A stretch of DNA of 64,000 bases from Prostheceraeus crozeri (GCA_907163375.1 CAJQUW010005533.1:397001-461000), one strand, 5' to 3'. Counted from the stretch's first letter, positions 37,222-50,909 are shown. A program made the numbers and translations. The notes: generated by a model not told the origin, from the sequence alone.

Positions 37222-40060
37222 CAAAAATCCTGCATTAATTTGCTGCCAACAACTTCCACAACCAACTTGGCAAATAGTTTGACTATGACACAATGTTTTA
37301 GATTGAATCTGATCTACAAACCATAGATTTTTCCATGTGCCATCATTGTACATAGGCAAGATATCAAACTTCCATTCTGGTGTACTATTATCTACTTCTA
37401 TGCTCTAGACATAGTACTTTACATGTACTTACGCTCTTTACATTTCTATGTGGTCAGTGGTCATTCTGCTTGAATGTCAATCGTAAGTCCGAAGTGTGGC
37501 ACAATTCAGAAAATGCTTGATTGTTACACAAAAGGATTGATGATAACTTAGCAACCCATGCGAACATAAATAGCACTTCGACAACCTTTGTCATGCTAGC
37601 CTGGGAGTCCATGTGACTTCGTTACGGCAGGAAGCAATTCTCAGCTGCGAGGATATTGATCTCCACCAATAGTGCTAAATTGTATTAACGGTTCGCGTAC
37701 ACTAGAAATTAACTCAGCCAAGTACAGGGTGTACAACACCCATATATTAAAAAATTGTCGAATCAACTACTTTAAGATAACTTAATTGATTTATTTACTA
37801 TAACAGTATAATGGATAAATAAACCGATGTATTTATATCATTCGGACCCACCTCCGCTCTTGTACTTTTATTCATATTTGTGAAAGGCTACTTTCAAAAA
37901 CTGTGGTAGGCCTTAATATTCTGAATATTAATAAACGAAAAAAATAGTATAATATAATAATATAAATATGATACCTGTCATGTAAATATAGATGAAACGG
38001 TTTTGATACAGTCTCTTTTAAATTTTTTTTATAATTTCTCATACTGCATCTGTAGTTGTTTTCAAAAAAAGGATAATGATTATTTGATCGTTCCAATACA
38101 TGCATTTCGTCGTAGAATGAAATACACATGTTTAATTATCTTTTGCACAACAAGAAATACACACTTTCGTCAAGTGCCACACACAGATGACTTTCCTGCT
38201 AAAACCACCAACCGATTTCGATTTTCTATCAGCTCTAATTGGACATACTTCGCATCGCCGTGGTTTTTGCGGAAAGGTTGATTGAATTGGGTTTTGTGTT
38301 CCTGTTTCATAACCGCAAAACCTCATCGCCATTCGCAATTCTTGCTTTAATTCTTGTGGTAGTCTAAGTCGGTTCTGAATATGTGGATCAACAAGTTGGT
38401 AGCCACAATAAATCAAGAATGAAAGATGTCGTCAGGGGTGTCTGTCGAGGGTTTATTGTCATGTACATTGACAGGTCTAATCGTTGGTTTAAATGTATCC
38501 AAAAGCAGAACGGGCTTGTTGCCCTTGTGCCAAAATGAACAGAGCATTTTAGAACCACTAAAATAAAATCGCGAATCTGTGACATCATAATTTGCTACAG
38601 AAGGTATGATTCTATCATTACGGCGGATAGTCCCGAGAAGAGTAGTATTCCGAGCGAAGAGATCATCTGCTAAATTAGTGGAAGTAAAGTAATTATCAGG
38701 AGTTACACTTCTTCCATTGTTGAGAAAAGGATCAATCAGCTGTTTTACGACAGTCTCCCCAGTGTCCAGCTGAATCACACACAAATGATTCATTGATAGA
38801 TCCTGCTCCAATATATACAATACCATTGAAAACGTATTCGCCACCACAGCTACTTAGCCAGTAAATTTTGACTCCAAATTTGCCGGGTTTCGAGGCAATG
38901 TATTGTCTAAATTTCACTCGTCCATGAATTTCTGGAGCAACCAATTGCACAAAGTCTTTCACTTTCAAGAAAAATTGTTCAGTTATCTTTGTAGATGGTA
39001 CTAGGGAGTCACTCTCATCCTTTCTTAGAGCATCATGAAATCTGAAATAAGATTTTAACTTACAGAAGCGCTGTCTTGACATAGTCGCGTGAGATATAGG
39101 CCGACCATCGCGTAGGGATCATAGGTCCACGGTGGAACGATGAGATTTGAAGGCTCCCGCAAGTATCAATAAACCAAAAAATGCTTCAATCTCATCACGA
39201 TCAGTTGGCTTCCATACTTTTCTAGAGTTGCTTTTTCTATTGTAGTTGCTGACAAATCGTCGTGCATATAACTTCGTATCCACGCTTCACTTGAAATGGT
39301 GTACCTGTAAAAACATTCGCCGCATTCTCTACCTTGATCAGATGGACGGTTCTGAGTCCATTGTAGGCCTACTCCCGAAGATGCTGAGAAAATATCAATT
39401 GACGATGATTCCAAAACTTCGTCAGATGATTGTTCGTCATAATATTCAACTGTGTTGTCAAAATCAACTAAGTCATTCACATTAAGGATGTATTCTTCGT
39501 CTTCAATAAAATCATTTGCAGCCTGTTGATCTCCAGATGCCCTTTCAAAGTTTCCACCGTCGTCCATTGCAGACATCACTTCATCTTGTTCATCAAAATC
39601 ATCATGATTGTCGTTATTAGACTGTAGAAGCGCTTGAATAGCAGCAACCTTGGCAGCACGGGATGAATTCGTAGCTCTAAACTGAAGCCAGAAAACACTG
39701 TATTTCAATATAAACTGCGTCAATAGTGTTTCAAATGCTGTCACACGATTGGTTTGATCGAGGCAAGCTTTTCCGATCAATGAATCAATCGGGACCTGCC
39801 ATATTGTATGAAAACTGCACATTTCTAGACTTGGATTTTCTATGAACTTGACTTTCACACGACCTGTGAAAGTCAAGTTCATAGAAATCAATCCAACTCA
39901 TGCATAGAAGTGGATAATTGCATAGAAGTGGAAGAAATGGAAGTTTGATATCTTGCCTATGTACAATGATGGCACATGGAAAAATCTATGGTTTGTAGAT
40001 CAGTTGTCAAGTTGGTTGTGGAAGCTGTTGACACCAAATTATAGGATTTTCATGAAGAGA
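37222..40060 (-). mobile_element. piggyBac-type element relic with inverted arms
   Basis: Inverted arms of about 160-190 bp (37222-37410 and 39900-40060) share words such as GATGGCACATGGAAAAATC and GTTTGTAGATCAG. The transposase lies between them on minus. The exact ends and TTAA target duplication are not clear, because a foldback element sits at the left end. Non-coding part 37411-38131 has no further gene. A perfect 20-bp-stem hairpin with a 5-nt loop at 39840-39884 overlaps the start of the transposase frame. Confidence 0.75.
38132..39891 (-). pseudogene. piggyBac transposase, decayed
   Basis: Read in at least four frames on minus: an acidic N-terminus (39891-39166), MSRQRFCKLKSYFRFHDA with DFVQLVAPEIHG and KFGVKIYWLSSCGGEYVFN (39082-38732), then TVVKQLIDPFLNNGRSVTPDNYFTSTNLADDL (38847-38413), the DN-YFTS motif of piggyBac, and a Cys-rich tail RRCEVCPIR...VCISC (38416-38132). 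Each step needs a frame change, so it is inactive. The family's three catalytic aspartates can be placed only in part: the D of the DNYFTS motif is visible. Confidence 0.82.
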
Positions 40061-43000
40061 ATTGCAAGTGAGATGGCGGCATTATTTTGTGAAATAGCCT
40101 ACTATTCCATGGATTAATATAGTGTGTCTATTTGTAGCAATCACTGACAACTATTTTCCAATTTTTCAATATTGGAATGCGAATTAAAATTTGGTTCACA
40201 AAGTCATAATTGAAAGTAGTCGGTGCGCTGTTTGTAAGTACATCTGAAGAATTCACAGATAGAAAGTCTAATTATTGGATAATTTCTCCTTCAAGCGGCT
40301 AAGAAACCTGGCGCTTTTCTGGAATAAACACATTGAAAGTTTCTTTACCGACGATCATTTCTCAAATAAATGAAATGTCGCTGGAACTTTTCAATTAATC
40401 ATTCAATGACACATGTGATATTTTGGAAGCTGATATTCGAATGCATGTAGAGATTTTGAAAATTGTTCAAATTTAGTGAACAGGGGAACCCTTTAAAGTA
40501 AAATGAATACTCTAAAGATTTCTTGGCCTCTGATTTCAAGCTGGAGTTATGCATGTTCTGTAAATCGACATTACAAGTTGCATAAGAGTCTGATTATACT
40601 ATTGATAGATTATCGGAGCGACATTTCAAAATGATGAACGTACAGAACGTTTAAAAGGATTTCCTTCTTTGTCATCCTGTCAGCGCAGCGTTTTGTAAAT
40701 TCACTATTGCTTTTGAGTACATGGTCCTTGGACAAGGGCCAACAATCCAGATCAAGAATTGGTCTGATAGATATAAATGCCAATCAAAAAACATGGAAAC
40801 CAGATCGCACAAGTTGCATTTTGCCCCAACTAAGTTCCCCCGGCGTGTGCCATAATTTTCTTGCAATTTCCATTCTAGGACTTTCTATGGTATTGTTGAT
40901 TTCTATGAACTTATGCTACAACTCTTGAAGGTCAAACGTGAATGAAGTAGAAGGCGAATCCCACGGCTTTGATTGAAATTTAGTAGTTAGAACATGAAAT
41001 TGGTGATGGGTGTGCGACATCCATATGTGTATTCTAATTAGTTGCTCTTTGTAATTATTTATCAAAGCAAGGAATTTTTCAAAAAACACAATATATGTTC
41101 GTTTTATGCTTCCTAATGAAGTCATGAATAGAGATTTAACTACAACAAATACACTCATATTTATTGATAGTTTTTTATTTTCATGGGTGTCGGACACCCA
41201 CGTCTGTACATCAACCGTTATTGATTCCCTCGATCGGCCATAAGTGAAGGTTGTCACAAGCTGCATCACTACCCAGGATTTGAGACCTTTGACGTCATCG
41301 GAACAGAGAAGGATTGGAGCAGAAGGCGAATAAAGGAAGCATCCTCAGCAACAACACGTTTAACAGACACTGTGGCTTTTCGATTGACCGGTGTTGGAAG
41401 TCTTTCTTCCAGTAACTTAGTGACTTCATTCTCTTTGAAAACATTTCATATTTTAAATTTTACTTAGAATGTGGTAGCTAGGAGTAATTTTAGTCGTTTC
41501 AATTTGTCTCTGTAATGCATTGCATAGTAGCATAGCGCAAAGATAGTGTCAATGTTGGGTGAAATTAGAGTATCGTGTTACTCAACGTGATCTGTACTTA
41601 GTTTTTGTGTGTTATGTGCACCAATTCATGTTTTATTCACTCTCAACTTGCTGTGCCACAGGAGGGGTGAATCACCTGAAAGCTCGCAAATAAAAATTAT
41701 CGATGAAAACTTTTGTCTTTGAAGAATTTTCTTATGATATAATCGTATTAATGAATGCCAAATGTATTCCAGATTTGTGTTGCAGTTGCAATTTCAACTA
41801 TAAAGGGACTACCTAATTGCAATTAGGCCTACAGCCAGACTAATGCTGCGACCTACAGAAATTGCATGTAACAAATTACACTTTTCGAGTAATTGACACA
41901 TATCTGAAATAGGCCTATTCATGATCTCGAATTCGAGATCTTGAGAACTGTTTTTGGAATCATTGATCTCGAGATTGAGAGGCGAGATCGAGATTGAATT
42001 CACTAGCTCTGATGCCTTAGGCACACAGAAATAAACCTTTTGCATTATTGGTTTATGGTCTTTATCATATCTATCGTCATATTTCTTGCTAATGCCTTTC
42101 ATGAAAGCAGATATGTCGATTATACAATTTATTCAACGGTAAAGCGAAAACAACTGATGAAGCATCATATCTTAAACTGGCATGATATCAAATATTTTAA
42201 CATCAACTGAATGAAATCAATTGTTCAATCGGATCGAAATGTGATTTTAATAACACGAGATTACTCAAAGACTTATCACTCAATTTTAGACAGATTTTTC
42301 GATCGAGCATTCCAGCAGCAGAGAAGCACGCTCAGCCTCCGAGTTTTCGCACCTGATAAGTGACAGTTTGAGATGTGTGAGTGTGACTTTGGCAGTGTAT
42401 GACTTACTATAGATGGTGCCAATCGACACAGCAAGGTAGTACCTTATTTTCTTGAATAGAAACTTTTTGTTTGAAAAATAATTTGAAAATTGCCGTCGAT
42501 AACTATTATTGTTCAAAAGTTATTTTGACTTCTGGCTGTTCTTGATTTCTAAATAATCAACACAACATATTATAATATGATAACATACGAATAACATGAT
42601 TATTCAATTATCCCCCTTGTTTTTCAAGCATTATAGAATAAGCTTACAACTTCTTGCTTAAGAGATTCATTTTCATTGTTGTATTTTGACAAGAAATTAT
42701 GCAATTAAATACACCAAATCCCATACATAAGTAAAACGATCGATAAAAGCAAAATTGGCAAAACTACAAGTCACTCAACATAAGCTTCCGTTTTTAAGTC
42801 TTGCAAATCTTGGGTTGCTTATCACCTTTCTCTTCGATTTCTTCTTCCTTTTCTCTTCACTTTCTCATCATCAAAGTACACAATTGTCTGATTTAATCAA
42901 TAAAAATTCAAGACAGTTAAATCACAAACTTGAAAATTTATTCATACAATGCGCCCTCGAGTATAGAACTCACAATAAAATTGCAAGAAAAATCATATGG

Positions 43001-43574
43001 GCCTAGCCTGCGGGTTATATTTGAGAAAATACGGTATGTGGTGATTTCTAATATAAAAAATCGCGATTAAATTGCAGGTCTGCCTGGCTGTTTGTGATTT
43101 GTTGTAGATAGAGCAATGCATGCAGCAAATGATTATGGAGCAACGAATTGAAACACGCACAAGCGAATTGCAGCTCTGCTACCGTCCATCGAGCAGCATT
43201 AGGTCGTCAATTAAGTCTATCTTGTCGGGGAGAAAACGCTGGCATCACAACCGATTGCATTCAAGAGAAGGGTTAGTCCGTTTTACCGGGAAATTTCGTG
43301 ATTTTCCGGGAACTGGGAAGGGATATAAGTTACTTATTCCCAGAAAATTCCTGGGGTTCTGGGAAAGAATCTATACAATAGACACATTTTCTGTAATTCA
43401 TATGTTTGACAAGTTAGCTATACATGTATTATTCAAGAATAATTTGAATATAGCTCAAGGATATCCAGCACGATTTAGTTTATTTTTTGTGGAATTTACA
43501 CGAAATAGCGCTAAGTCCTTTGAATATTTATATAAAAAACCAATGTATTCAAATATTTCATGTCTCACTTTCAG
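40061..43574. other. Non-coding stretch before the potassium channel
   Basis: No coding exon supported, although it must contain the upstream exon(s) and promoter of the channel gene if these are near. It includes a dispersed repeat copy (42735-42895), a palindrome-rich piece around 41930-42000 with CTCGAATTCGAG, and an inverted GGGAA-type stretch around 43280-43375 (TTTTCCGGGAAC and TTCCCAGAAAATTCC). Frames of 80-165 codons here show no domain; the frame at 43120 fails to join the channel exon in phase. Confidence 0.5.
42735..42895 (+). repeat. Dispersed repeat copy (partner at 530-690)
   Basis: Diverged partner of 530-690 in the same orientation, seen over about 160 bp. Confidence 0.5.
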
Positions 43575-44044
43575 TGAGGAAAACCATTCGACTAAATGTG
43601 GGAGGCCAAATATTTGAAATTTTTCGCTCAACTATTTTGAAACAACCAGAAACTCGATTATACTGGCTGGTTGCGGAAAACCAGATAGGTCTTAGTACCG
43701 AGGACATTGAATATCGGGATGGTGAACTTTTTTTTAACCGGGATCCAATGGCATTTCATTTTATATTACAATATTACCGGACTGGTAAACTTCATTCACC
43801 ACTGAGCATGTGTGGACCAGCATTTCAGGAAGAGTTGAAGTATTGGCAGATTGATGAGGAAGTCATGGAAGCTTGTTGTTGGCCAACATATGAGACCCAC
43901 ATGCAGGCAGCTGAAACAATCACTGCTATGACGAAAATTGAAAGGAAGAAATCCGAGATCGAAAAGGAAACTTTCCGATTATTTGGGACATTTGGTTTGA
44001 CACTGCGACAGGGACTGGATGATGAAACATCTTATATTTCAAAA
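43575..44044 (+). CDS. Shaw-type Kv channel, T1 domain exon
   Basis: Exon from acceptor CTCACTTTCAG|TG (phase 1) to donor TCAAAA|GTAAGA (phase 0). It encodes the tetramerisation domain: RKTIRLNVGGQIFEIF, then ELFFNRDPMAFHFILQYYRTGKLH. The zinc-binding HX5CX20CC motif of non-Shaker channels is complete (H then C in LHSPLSMCG, and CC in MEACCWPTY). The CCWPTYETH ending is Shaw/Kv3-like. It continues to KETFRLFGTFGLTLRQG, the linker before S1. The initiator exon upstream is not identified; only about ten residues should be missing in front. The next exon starts at 45037. Confidence 0.92.
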
Positions 44045-45036
44045 GTAAGATTAGTGTTATTATATGTACCCAAGCACATGCATTAGAATAAATCAGGTTG
44101 CACCATCAAATCAGTATCCTCACTGTGCACATATTTGGGCAAATGAATTGCACCAAATTGATAAAAAATGAAAATGGCACAATTGTAACATATGACATCA
44201 TATCAATCGACACAATTAGAAACATTAACATACAATCGATTTTCTTAAAAAGTAGAAACAAGTTATCTGTTTTATCTGCCTCGTTTGCCTGCTCTTTTAT
44301 ATTTGAATCAATTAATTTGTCTACATGCTGTAATTCAGGCATTTGAATAACCAGGAGAGATGACCTCAACCTTAAACTTCAAAAAAGGCTCCTACTTTAG
44401 TTTTAAAATGAAGTTAGTAAATGGCTTTGTAAATGCATTGATTTAGAAAATGCAATTATGATGATGGCCACTTCGAATGGCCGAAATATCAATTTAATAT
44501 TTTTCATTTCTGTCTAAAATGAAGTTGTTTCTCTTAATGATGACCAAAACTATGACAAGCTTGCTAGGTATTTCTATTACAGAGATCATTTTTTATTTGC
44601 CTTAACTGAATTTTCTTTGATAACTGCATTGTAGACTAAATGTACATATACTTTCTATAAATGTTGTTAATTTACTATTGTAAAACATTGGTTCTGAGTG
44701 TTGTGAAAAATAGAAATTTAGTGCTCGAATTGCTAAAGTCTGAGGGCTTCCTTTCCAGGTCCAGGTGAGCCGGCTCTCTATACAATTTTTCTATGACCAG
44801 TTGTTGCAATTCGCAAGACAGCGAGCAGACATTGTTTGCAATAATTCAAGTTGCTGTCATTATTTCAAAAATCAATTTCGAAAAGTTGTGTCATTTCAAA
44901 ATTCAAAACGAGCCAAATTTTTTTTGCATGCAGTCAATGTGCTCACTGATTTTCATTTTAGAGTATTTGTTTTGTTTGCCAATTCACTAAATCTCAGCTG
45001 CACATGTATTAACGAAATCTTATTTTCATCTTTCAG
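44045..45036 (+). other. Intron of the Kv channel gene
   Basis: 992-bp intron from AAAA|GTAAGA to TTTCATCTTTCAG|ATG, phase 0. It has a GGCCGAAATATC piece near 44480 related to the dispersed foldback family at 30690. No other gene seen. Confidence 0.85.
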
Positions 45037-45885
45037 ATGTACTTTGTGCTATCATCTATTTTTACTATTACTACGGTCGTGAACGTGTCTCTTTTGTCAA
45101 TGCCACAACTACGCACTGTCAAAAGCAAGAATTCTCCATACGTCTTTAAGCCATCTGAATTCACAGTTCGGGAGTTAATAATGAGCACTGAGCCTCACCA
45201 TGCATTGCTTACGATAGATTTTGTATGTAATATCTATTTCTTTCTCGAATTCATTTTTCTTCTAATATCTACGCGAAACTTTTTTGGATTCTTTAAAAAT
45301 GTGATTAATCTCAGTGATTTGGTGAACAATATTTTAGTCATCTACTCGTATTGCTTGGCTTTGATGTATTCGGAATATAGACTAGATTGGTCTATATGTT
45401 TTTACATTGCTCGTATCACGAGGGTAATTCGTTTGATAAGACATATCACAGGACTAGACATTATATTTTATACATTCCGTGCAAGTCTCCATGAATTATA
45501 CTTGTTAGTGTCCCTTTTTGGCATATGCGCCGTTTTACTTGGAGCTATCCTGTATCTATTTGAACAGTTTGATGAGAGCCCTTCAAACAAGATTATTCAT
45601 ATACCTATCAGCATTTACTGGGCTGTTATATCGCTAACCACTGTCGGCTACGGAGATTATTCACCAACAAGCCCAGCCGGTTTTCTAATCGGAATTTTGG
45701 CTGCAATAATGGCCATTCTTGTCATCGTACTTCCAGTTCCAATTATTGCTAATAATTTTTGCTTGTTTTATTCACATGCGCAAGCAAGATTAAGGACTAA
45801 ACTAGAAGGTGAATCAAGTCAGAAGTCCTCGCGCTTGAAACCCTCGATCTCTGCTAAAAAACCATCTTTGATACGTGGAATATGA
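45037..45885 (+). CDS. Shaw-type Kv channel, S1-S6 and C-terminus exon
   Basis: 282 codons from acceptor to a stop. S1 MYFVLSSIFTITTVVNVSLL, S2 ALLTIDFVCNIYFFLEFIFL, S3 VINLSDLVNNILVIYSYCLAL, S4 FYIARITRVIRLIRHITGL, S5 YLLVSLFGICAVLLGAILYL, pore helix and filter LTTVGYGDYSP, S6 ending in PVPIIANNF. S4 has Arg at the third, fourth and fifth gating places and the closing RH, without the first two; Drosophila Shaw is similarly reduced. TFRAS after S4 and FYSHAQAR after S6 match Shaw. The C-terminus is short. A delayed-rectifier or leak-like K+ channel at the plasma membrane is expected. Confidence 0.92.
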   Translation: MYFVLSSIFTITTVVNVSLLSMPQLRTVKSKNSPYVFKPSEFTVRELIMSTEPHHALLTIDFVCNIYFFLEFIFLLISTRNFFGFFKNVINLSDLVNNILVIYSYCLALMYSEYRLDWSICFYIARITRVIRLIRHITGLDIIFYTFRASLHELYLLVSLFGICAVLLGAILYLFEQFDESPSNKIIHIPISIYWAVISLTTVGYGDYSPTSPAGFLIGILAAIMAILVIVLPVPIIANNFCLFYSHAQARLRTKLEGESSQKSSRLKPSISAKKPSLIRGI

Positions 45886-48800
45886 ATATAGCTTTTTGAT
45901 GTTTTGGCAGTTGAATTTTGAATATAAAGATGAAAAAAATCTTGATGCTTTTCACTACATGGTATTAAGTATGACGACATCGACATCCTTATCGTTGGAA
46001 TGTAGACTACAGAATTATCATCTCTAAATTGTTTTTTCCAAATTATAGGCAGCAGTTCGATGGGTTCAGGGAATTCACGAACCAAAGCCATAAAAGAAAA
46101 ATGATAATTTGGTTCGGTTCGGAAAAGAATGCTCATTGTTAAAGCTTTTAGAAAAACCGACGGCTATCTCCTTAGGTTATGACAGGTCACAGAGTAAGTA
46201 TACATGGTAGAAAAGCAACTCGGTATTAATGAAATCCCCACTGTGGTGCGTAGTAGGCTACCACATGTGAGGTTTGCAATTTTTTGCTGTTTTCGAGAAA
46301 TTAATACGGCATTGGCTTATAATTACGGCGCCAAAGAATAGTATTTTGCGAATTCTTCAAATCACTGTTTACATGAGGTAATTGGCTTCGATGGAAATGA
46401 CTTGCTTTAAGACGCAGTCTTGTTAATAAGAGTAGCCTATCATTAAACTTAGGCCTATCTAATAACGCTTGATCATGTCACAAATTACCAGACACCGAAC
46501 GAGGAAAATATCATAATCATAGACTAATATCACATAAGTAGCTAAACATGAAAGCGAAAAAGTTCTCAATTCAGAGAAAAAAATTTAAGTGTATTTAAAA
46601 TCAAACGGTACCTAAAAGAATTGAATTAGTCCTATTATTGAATCATATGAAATTAAATTCTGATCGTAGGCCTATATGATTCTAACCATTTATAAATCAA
46701 TTTTACATAGGGATATTTATTGCTCCCAGAATACATGTAACAAGTTCAAAATTTGGACATGTGTCTCAACTTAAGAGATCAATTGAGCAAGTTCGAAGAA
46801 GGCTGTAACTAACTTTGCCAATTTAACAAACCTGAAAATTGATCCAAGAGGTAGAAATGGGTTTCAATTTCTTGTATAAAGACTTTTTGAATTTTTCTTC
46901 ATCATCAACTTAATGTCCATTTAATTAAGCTTCTTATCAGTAAATTTTCATTCCATTCTAAAAGTACATCTTGTAAGATTTGCACTGCTTATGTATCGTA
47001 GTTTGCAAAGATCAACTTTAAAAAATTGTTTAAACTTTTTTTAGAATTCATGAACATGATCTTCGTCAAAATCTGAATCTTTAGATATAACAATATTGTA
47101 TGCCACTTTTTTAAGTTGGACACTAACTGCTACCCTTTACAAGCCTACTTACTCAGTTTTAAGGTGTGATATTCTAGATCTGGAAAAGGTACCTGACACA
47201 TGCAATCTGAAGGGAAACCCAAACAGTCCCTCGAGACTGTCTATTTGGAAGAAGTGCATCGGATGTTGCTGCTTTTAAATTTAGAATACTGCACCTCCGT
47301 TCTATCATAACGCCATCATAAGGTAGCTGCATTTTCTTTAGAAAAACTTTCAATCCTGCCGTTACCAACTCAAGCACCTACCTGCGGCCACCTAATAACT
47401 TTATCAAATGACTGAGTTGATTTGTAACTTAACTACAATGAATCCTAGCAAAAAATCCTAAAACTTTAGCCTTTTGTCAGTATTGTCAAGACGCTTGAAA
47501 CATACAGAATATGTAGAATATTGCACATGAGCGAAGTAATAAAATGGGAATGATCATCACATAGCAAGCGATGGAAAGTGACAGTAAATGACAAGTGTTG
47601 AAATTCATATAACAATCAATGGACTTTTATGAATTTACGATCCATCATTGAAGTTCGCTGGTCATTAGCTCTTTTATAGACCCTTCAGGTGTGAAACTGT
47701 AAAATGATTGCTATTACAGAGGCTTAAAGCCAATTAGTCGATGACCTGTATTGAGGCAATCATCTTATTTTCTCGAGTAGTCGCCTATTCGAGCTAATCG
47801 TCTTATGCTAAAGAGCAGTCCACCTCAATTCAACGTACACCAAAGCAATCGAGAGTCATACCTTTTCATCTATTAGGGCGAATCCGTCTGCGTCTGAGAT
47901 TGATTCTGTGATTCAGATAAATCAAAAGACTAAATTCCAGTTCTGAAAATGAAAAAGCTGCTGTTGCGAGGCAAGCGTTTTCCATTACTTCTATCAATGG
48001 TAAAAAACTCTGATTGCCTACACACGGTTGATAGCAGTCAAGGTGAGAACTATAAAAAGGATATTTCAAGCGGTGCGTATTTCAAAATTGTATGATTCAT
48101 TGTTTTATTATAACAAGCTTTATATAAAGTGTAATCGTAATTTACTAGGCATATATCTGCTATAAATACATTTTCAAATTAAAAGTTCAATTTGGAATAT
48201 GCTTTGGAATCAGTAAAAAAAATTGCACTCGCAGCGCATGTTATCACAAGCCACCGTTTCGAGAAATGCAGCATGCTCGTACGCATGTAGATCGAATTAT
48301 ATTATCGACCACCCCAAATAACTGTCCAACCTCGAATAAATCGAATGAACCCCCATAAAGAGCGAAATCTCTATTAAACGTCCGGGCGATTATTCAAGTA
48401 AATCTAGGAGAACTAAGAATCAATTGGAAAAACTGTAAAAAATTGATAAATCGATTATCTTTATTGTAGGAAATTGTATACTAATTACAATTATTGTGGG
48501 AAAATATGAAACTAATGTAATTAATTGCTCAATTGAATTACAAGAAATTGCAAGAAAAATGCCGCAATTAATTACATTTTTTGGCAATTTCGTTAGGAAA
48601 ACCTGTGGACTTATCTGAAGAAGCGCGTAAAAATGAGAGATATCCGCGAACGAAATCAGAATTTATCACTGCAATCATCATCATCATCTGGCATCACCAT
48701 ACCTCACAAGATTACTAAGAGAAACTTACGATAAGCATACCGAAGCGAATCACAGCTGTTCTGCAGAAGAAAGGTGACATTGTAAAATATTAGTGCATCT

Positions 48801-50320
48801 TAATACATATTTTGTCATATTTTTATGTTTCTTACTCAAGATGGCTCACTCAAAGAGTGATGTTGAATGAACACATCGTTGTTGGGACTAGAGTATTATT
48901 ATTCTTTAAAAAATGAAAAAGTTTCTAATTTAGTGCACAGTACTGTATATTTTGAAGCATATGAATAGCTACAGTGTACAGACACATCAGAAGAATAAGA
49001 CATAAACTTCATTGAATATATTCACTGCATTGACATTAAATCTTGAGCAACAGAGGAAAGTCAAGTTCCCAGTCATTATAAAACACATTGAAATTGAAAT
49101 TTCACTGCACTGTAAAGATTTGGCAGGCCAATCTTGGAATCGCAAGGAAATTTCCCCCACCATAAAGTTCTGATTAATCTGTCGATAATGTTTCGTGCAA
49201 GCGGTTGCGAGGCAACATTAAGTATTGTCTAGCCCCTTCGAAGAAATCGCGGGGGGGGTTATGTATGCCAGAACTTGTTGACTCGATAGACCAGTGGCAA
49301 AGTAGGCAGAGTATGAATGTGTCCTTGTAGAGTATGAATGTTCATTGCATAAATAATTCGTTTTTTACGAAATCGTTTATAAGTTTTCATTTACTTCCCA
49401 TCCCGTCTTAAGTTGGATCGGCTAGCCTTTATTCGTATTTCAATTCCTACTCTGTACTGGGGTAGGTTGCTCTATGTAGTTAGTATTAATTTATATTCAT
49501 TCGTTCTTGACTTAAAGTTATCTAATTATTTACAGGATTCTCCACTAGGGTAGTTGTTTAACTTTAGTATCTTCCGTTTCCTGGATCCTTCGATTTTTTT
49601 ACCGTGTCGTGTTTTTAATTCAATTCAAATATTAAAAATGATTACATACAACTCGCACGATTTGGAGGAAAATAAGCGAATGTGAAGAAAGTTTTATTAA
49701 CGCATAGAGGTCAAAATCATATCTACGGAGTCAAGCAATACTGTCTCCGAATAGGTCTTGCATTCGGAATGCACCATGGAAATAGATAATAGGGAAATTC
49801 GAAGGAATCGATGGACACTTTCAGACTCTATTAGATTGGCAAAAGCATTGAAGGATCCTATTACCGGCATGGTCAATTCTTACTATGTTGTCGAATACAC
49901 CGATCGCAAAATTTGCTGATTCAAGAATCCAATACAATTTTTTAAATGAAAATGATTTAGTGAAATGAAGAAGAATGCATATGAGCTTAAATAACGTGGT
50001 TATATCGACGTAATCATCTATGCTTTGTTTCGAATCATGTCATCAGTCTGTAGGCAGTTTGAGTTGCTGATTCTATAGGACATCTGGATTCAAACACAGA
50101 TAGATGCCGAATACTAGAAACCAGATATCAGCTGGTGTCAACCTTTTTGAGGGAAATCCTTGATTCTAAAACAACCAAAGTATTTCTGAATAATGTTCCA
50201 ATCCATCAATTATCATTTTTTAAAATAATTAAGGCTTTTCATGCGCTTCTTGTCGAAAAAGCCTTTTATTCAAGTAGTCATATTACATCAAACTATTTCA
50301 AACCAATTATTATAATATTT
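45886..50320. other. Non-coding stretch after the potassium channel
   Basis: No gene supported. Frames of 60-105 codons lack domains. At 46195-46262 words AGAGTAAGTATA and AGCAACTCGG resemble 62785-62830, part of another foldback family. Around 48300-48420 a diverged piece with CCCCAAATAACTGTCC resembles the tandem-repeat words near 36930. A run of G at 49250 is isolated. Confidence 0.5.
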
Positions 50321-50322
50321 TT

Positions 50323-50909
50323 TCAATTAGGGCCTACAATCTTCGCTTTTTTTGACTCTGAGAAACCACTGATGAACAAGTGACTCAAGTCGAAAGCTGA
50401 TTGGTCTCGATTTGTCTTAAAGTTTGGCAAATCAGAAGGCAGTATTCTACCACTATTTAACATACAATTATTGGAAATGTTTGCGATTTCAGCTGTGCGA
50501 GTGTCTGTCGATGTCCCATTTCCCACAATACACGAGATAGACTTCTTCCCTTCTGTGCAATCCACGCTTTGGTAGTTGAGGCGCGCGATTCGAAGCGTGG
50601 GTATCAGATCCATTTCTGTGGAATACACAGACGATCACTGCGAAGTAAATGAGACGGAGCTAAAGATTTTGCAAGATGGAAGATGCCAGACTCACACTCA
50701 TTGAAGAATCCAGTGACAATCTCTCTCCGAACTAATGAAACTGAAGGAGAATTGCTTCGTTCACAAATAATTTCCCCGACTTTGAGAACGTTCCACCTTG
50801 ATACTCTATGACAGTGGCAAGAAATAGGTAGCACATTAAAGAAAATGCTCAAAACAATAACCCATACAAGTTGCTTGTCGGGGATGATTGATTTCAAGGC
50901 TCGCATCAC
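50323..50909 (-). CDS. Candidate secreted protein, weak
   Basis: Two overlapping minus frames of about 101 residues each. The upstream one begins MMRALKSIIPDKQ, followed by a hydrophobic LVWVIVLSIFFNVLPISC, a plausible signal peptide, then Cys-containing sequence. The second, in another frame, has SVDCTEGKKSISC and NISNNC. If one gene, a frameshift or short intron separates them. No domain assigned. It may also be chance. Confidence 0.25.

Noticed and set aside
43120-43271. Possible first coding exon of the Kv channel
   Set aside because: The ATG frame ends at a GT donor in phase 2, while the T1 exon begins in phase 1, so the frames do not join; no other ATG frame there fits.
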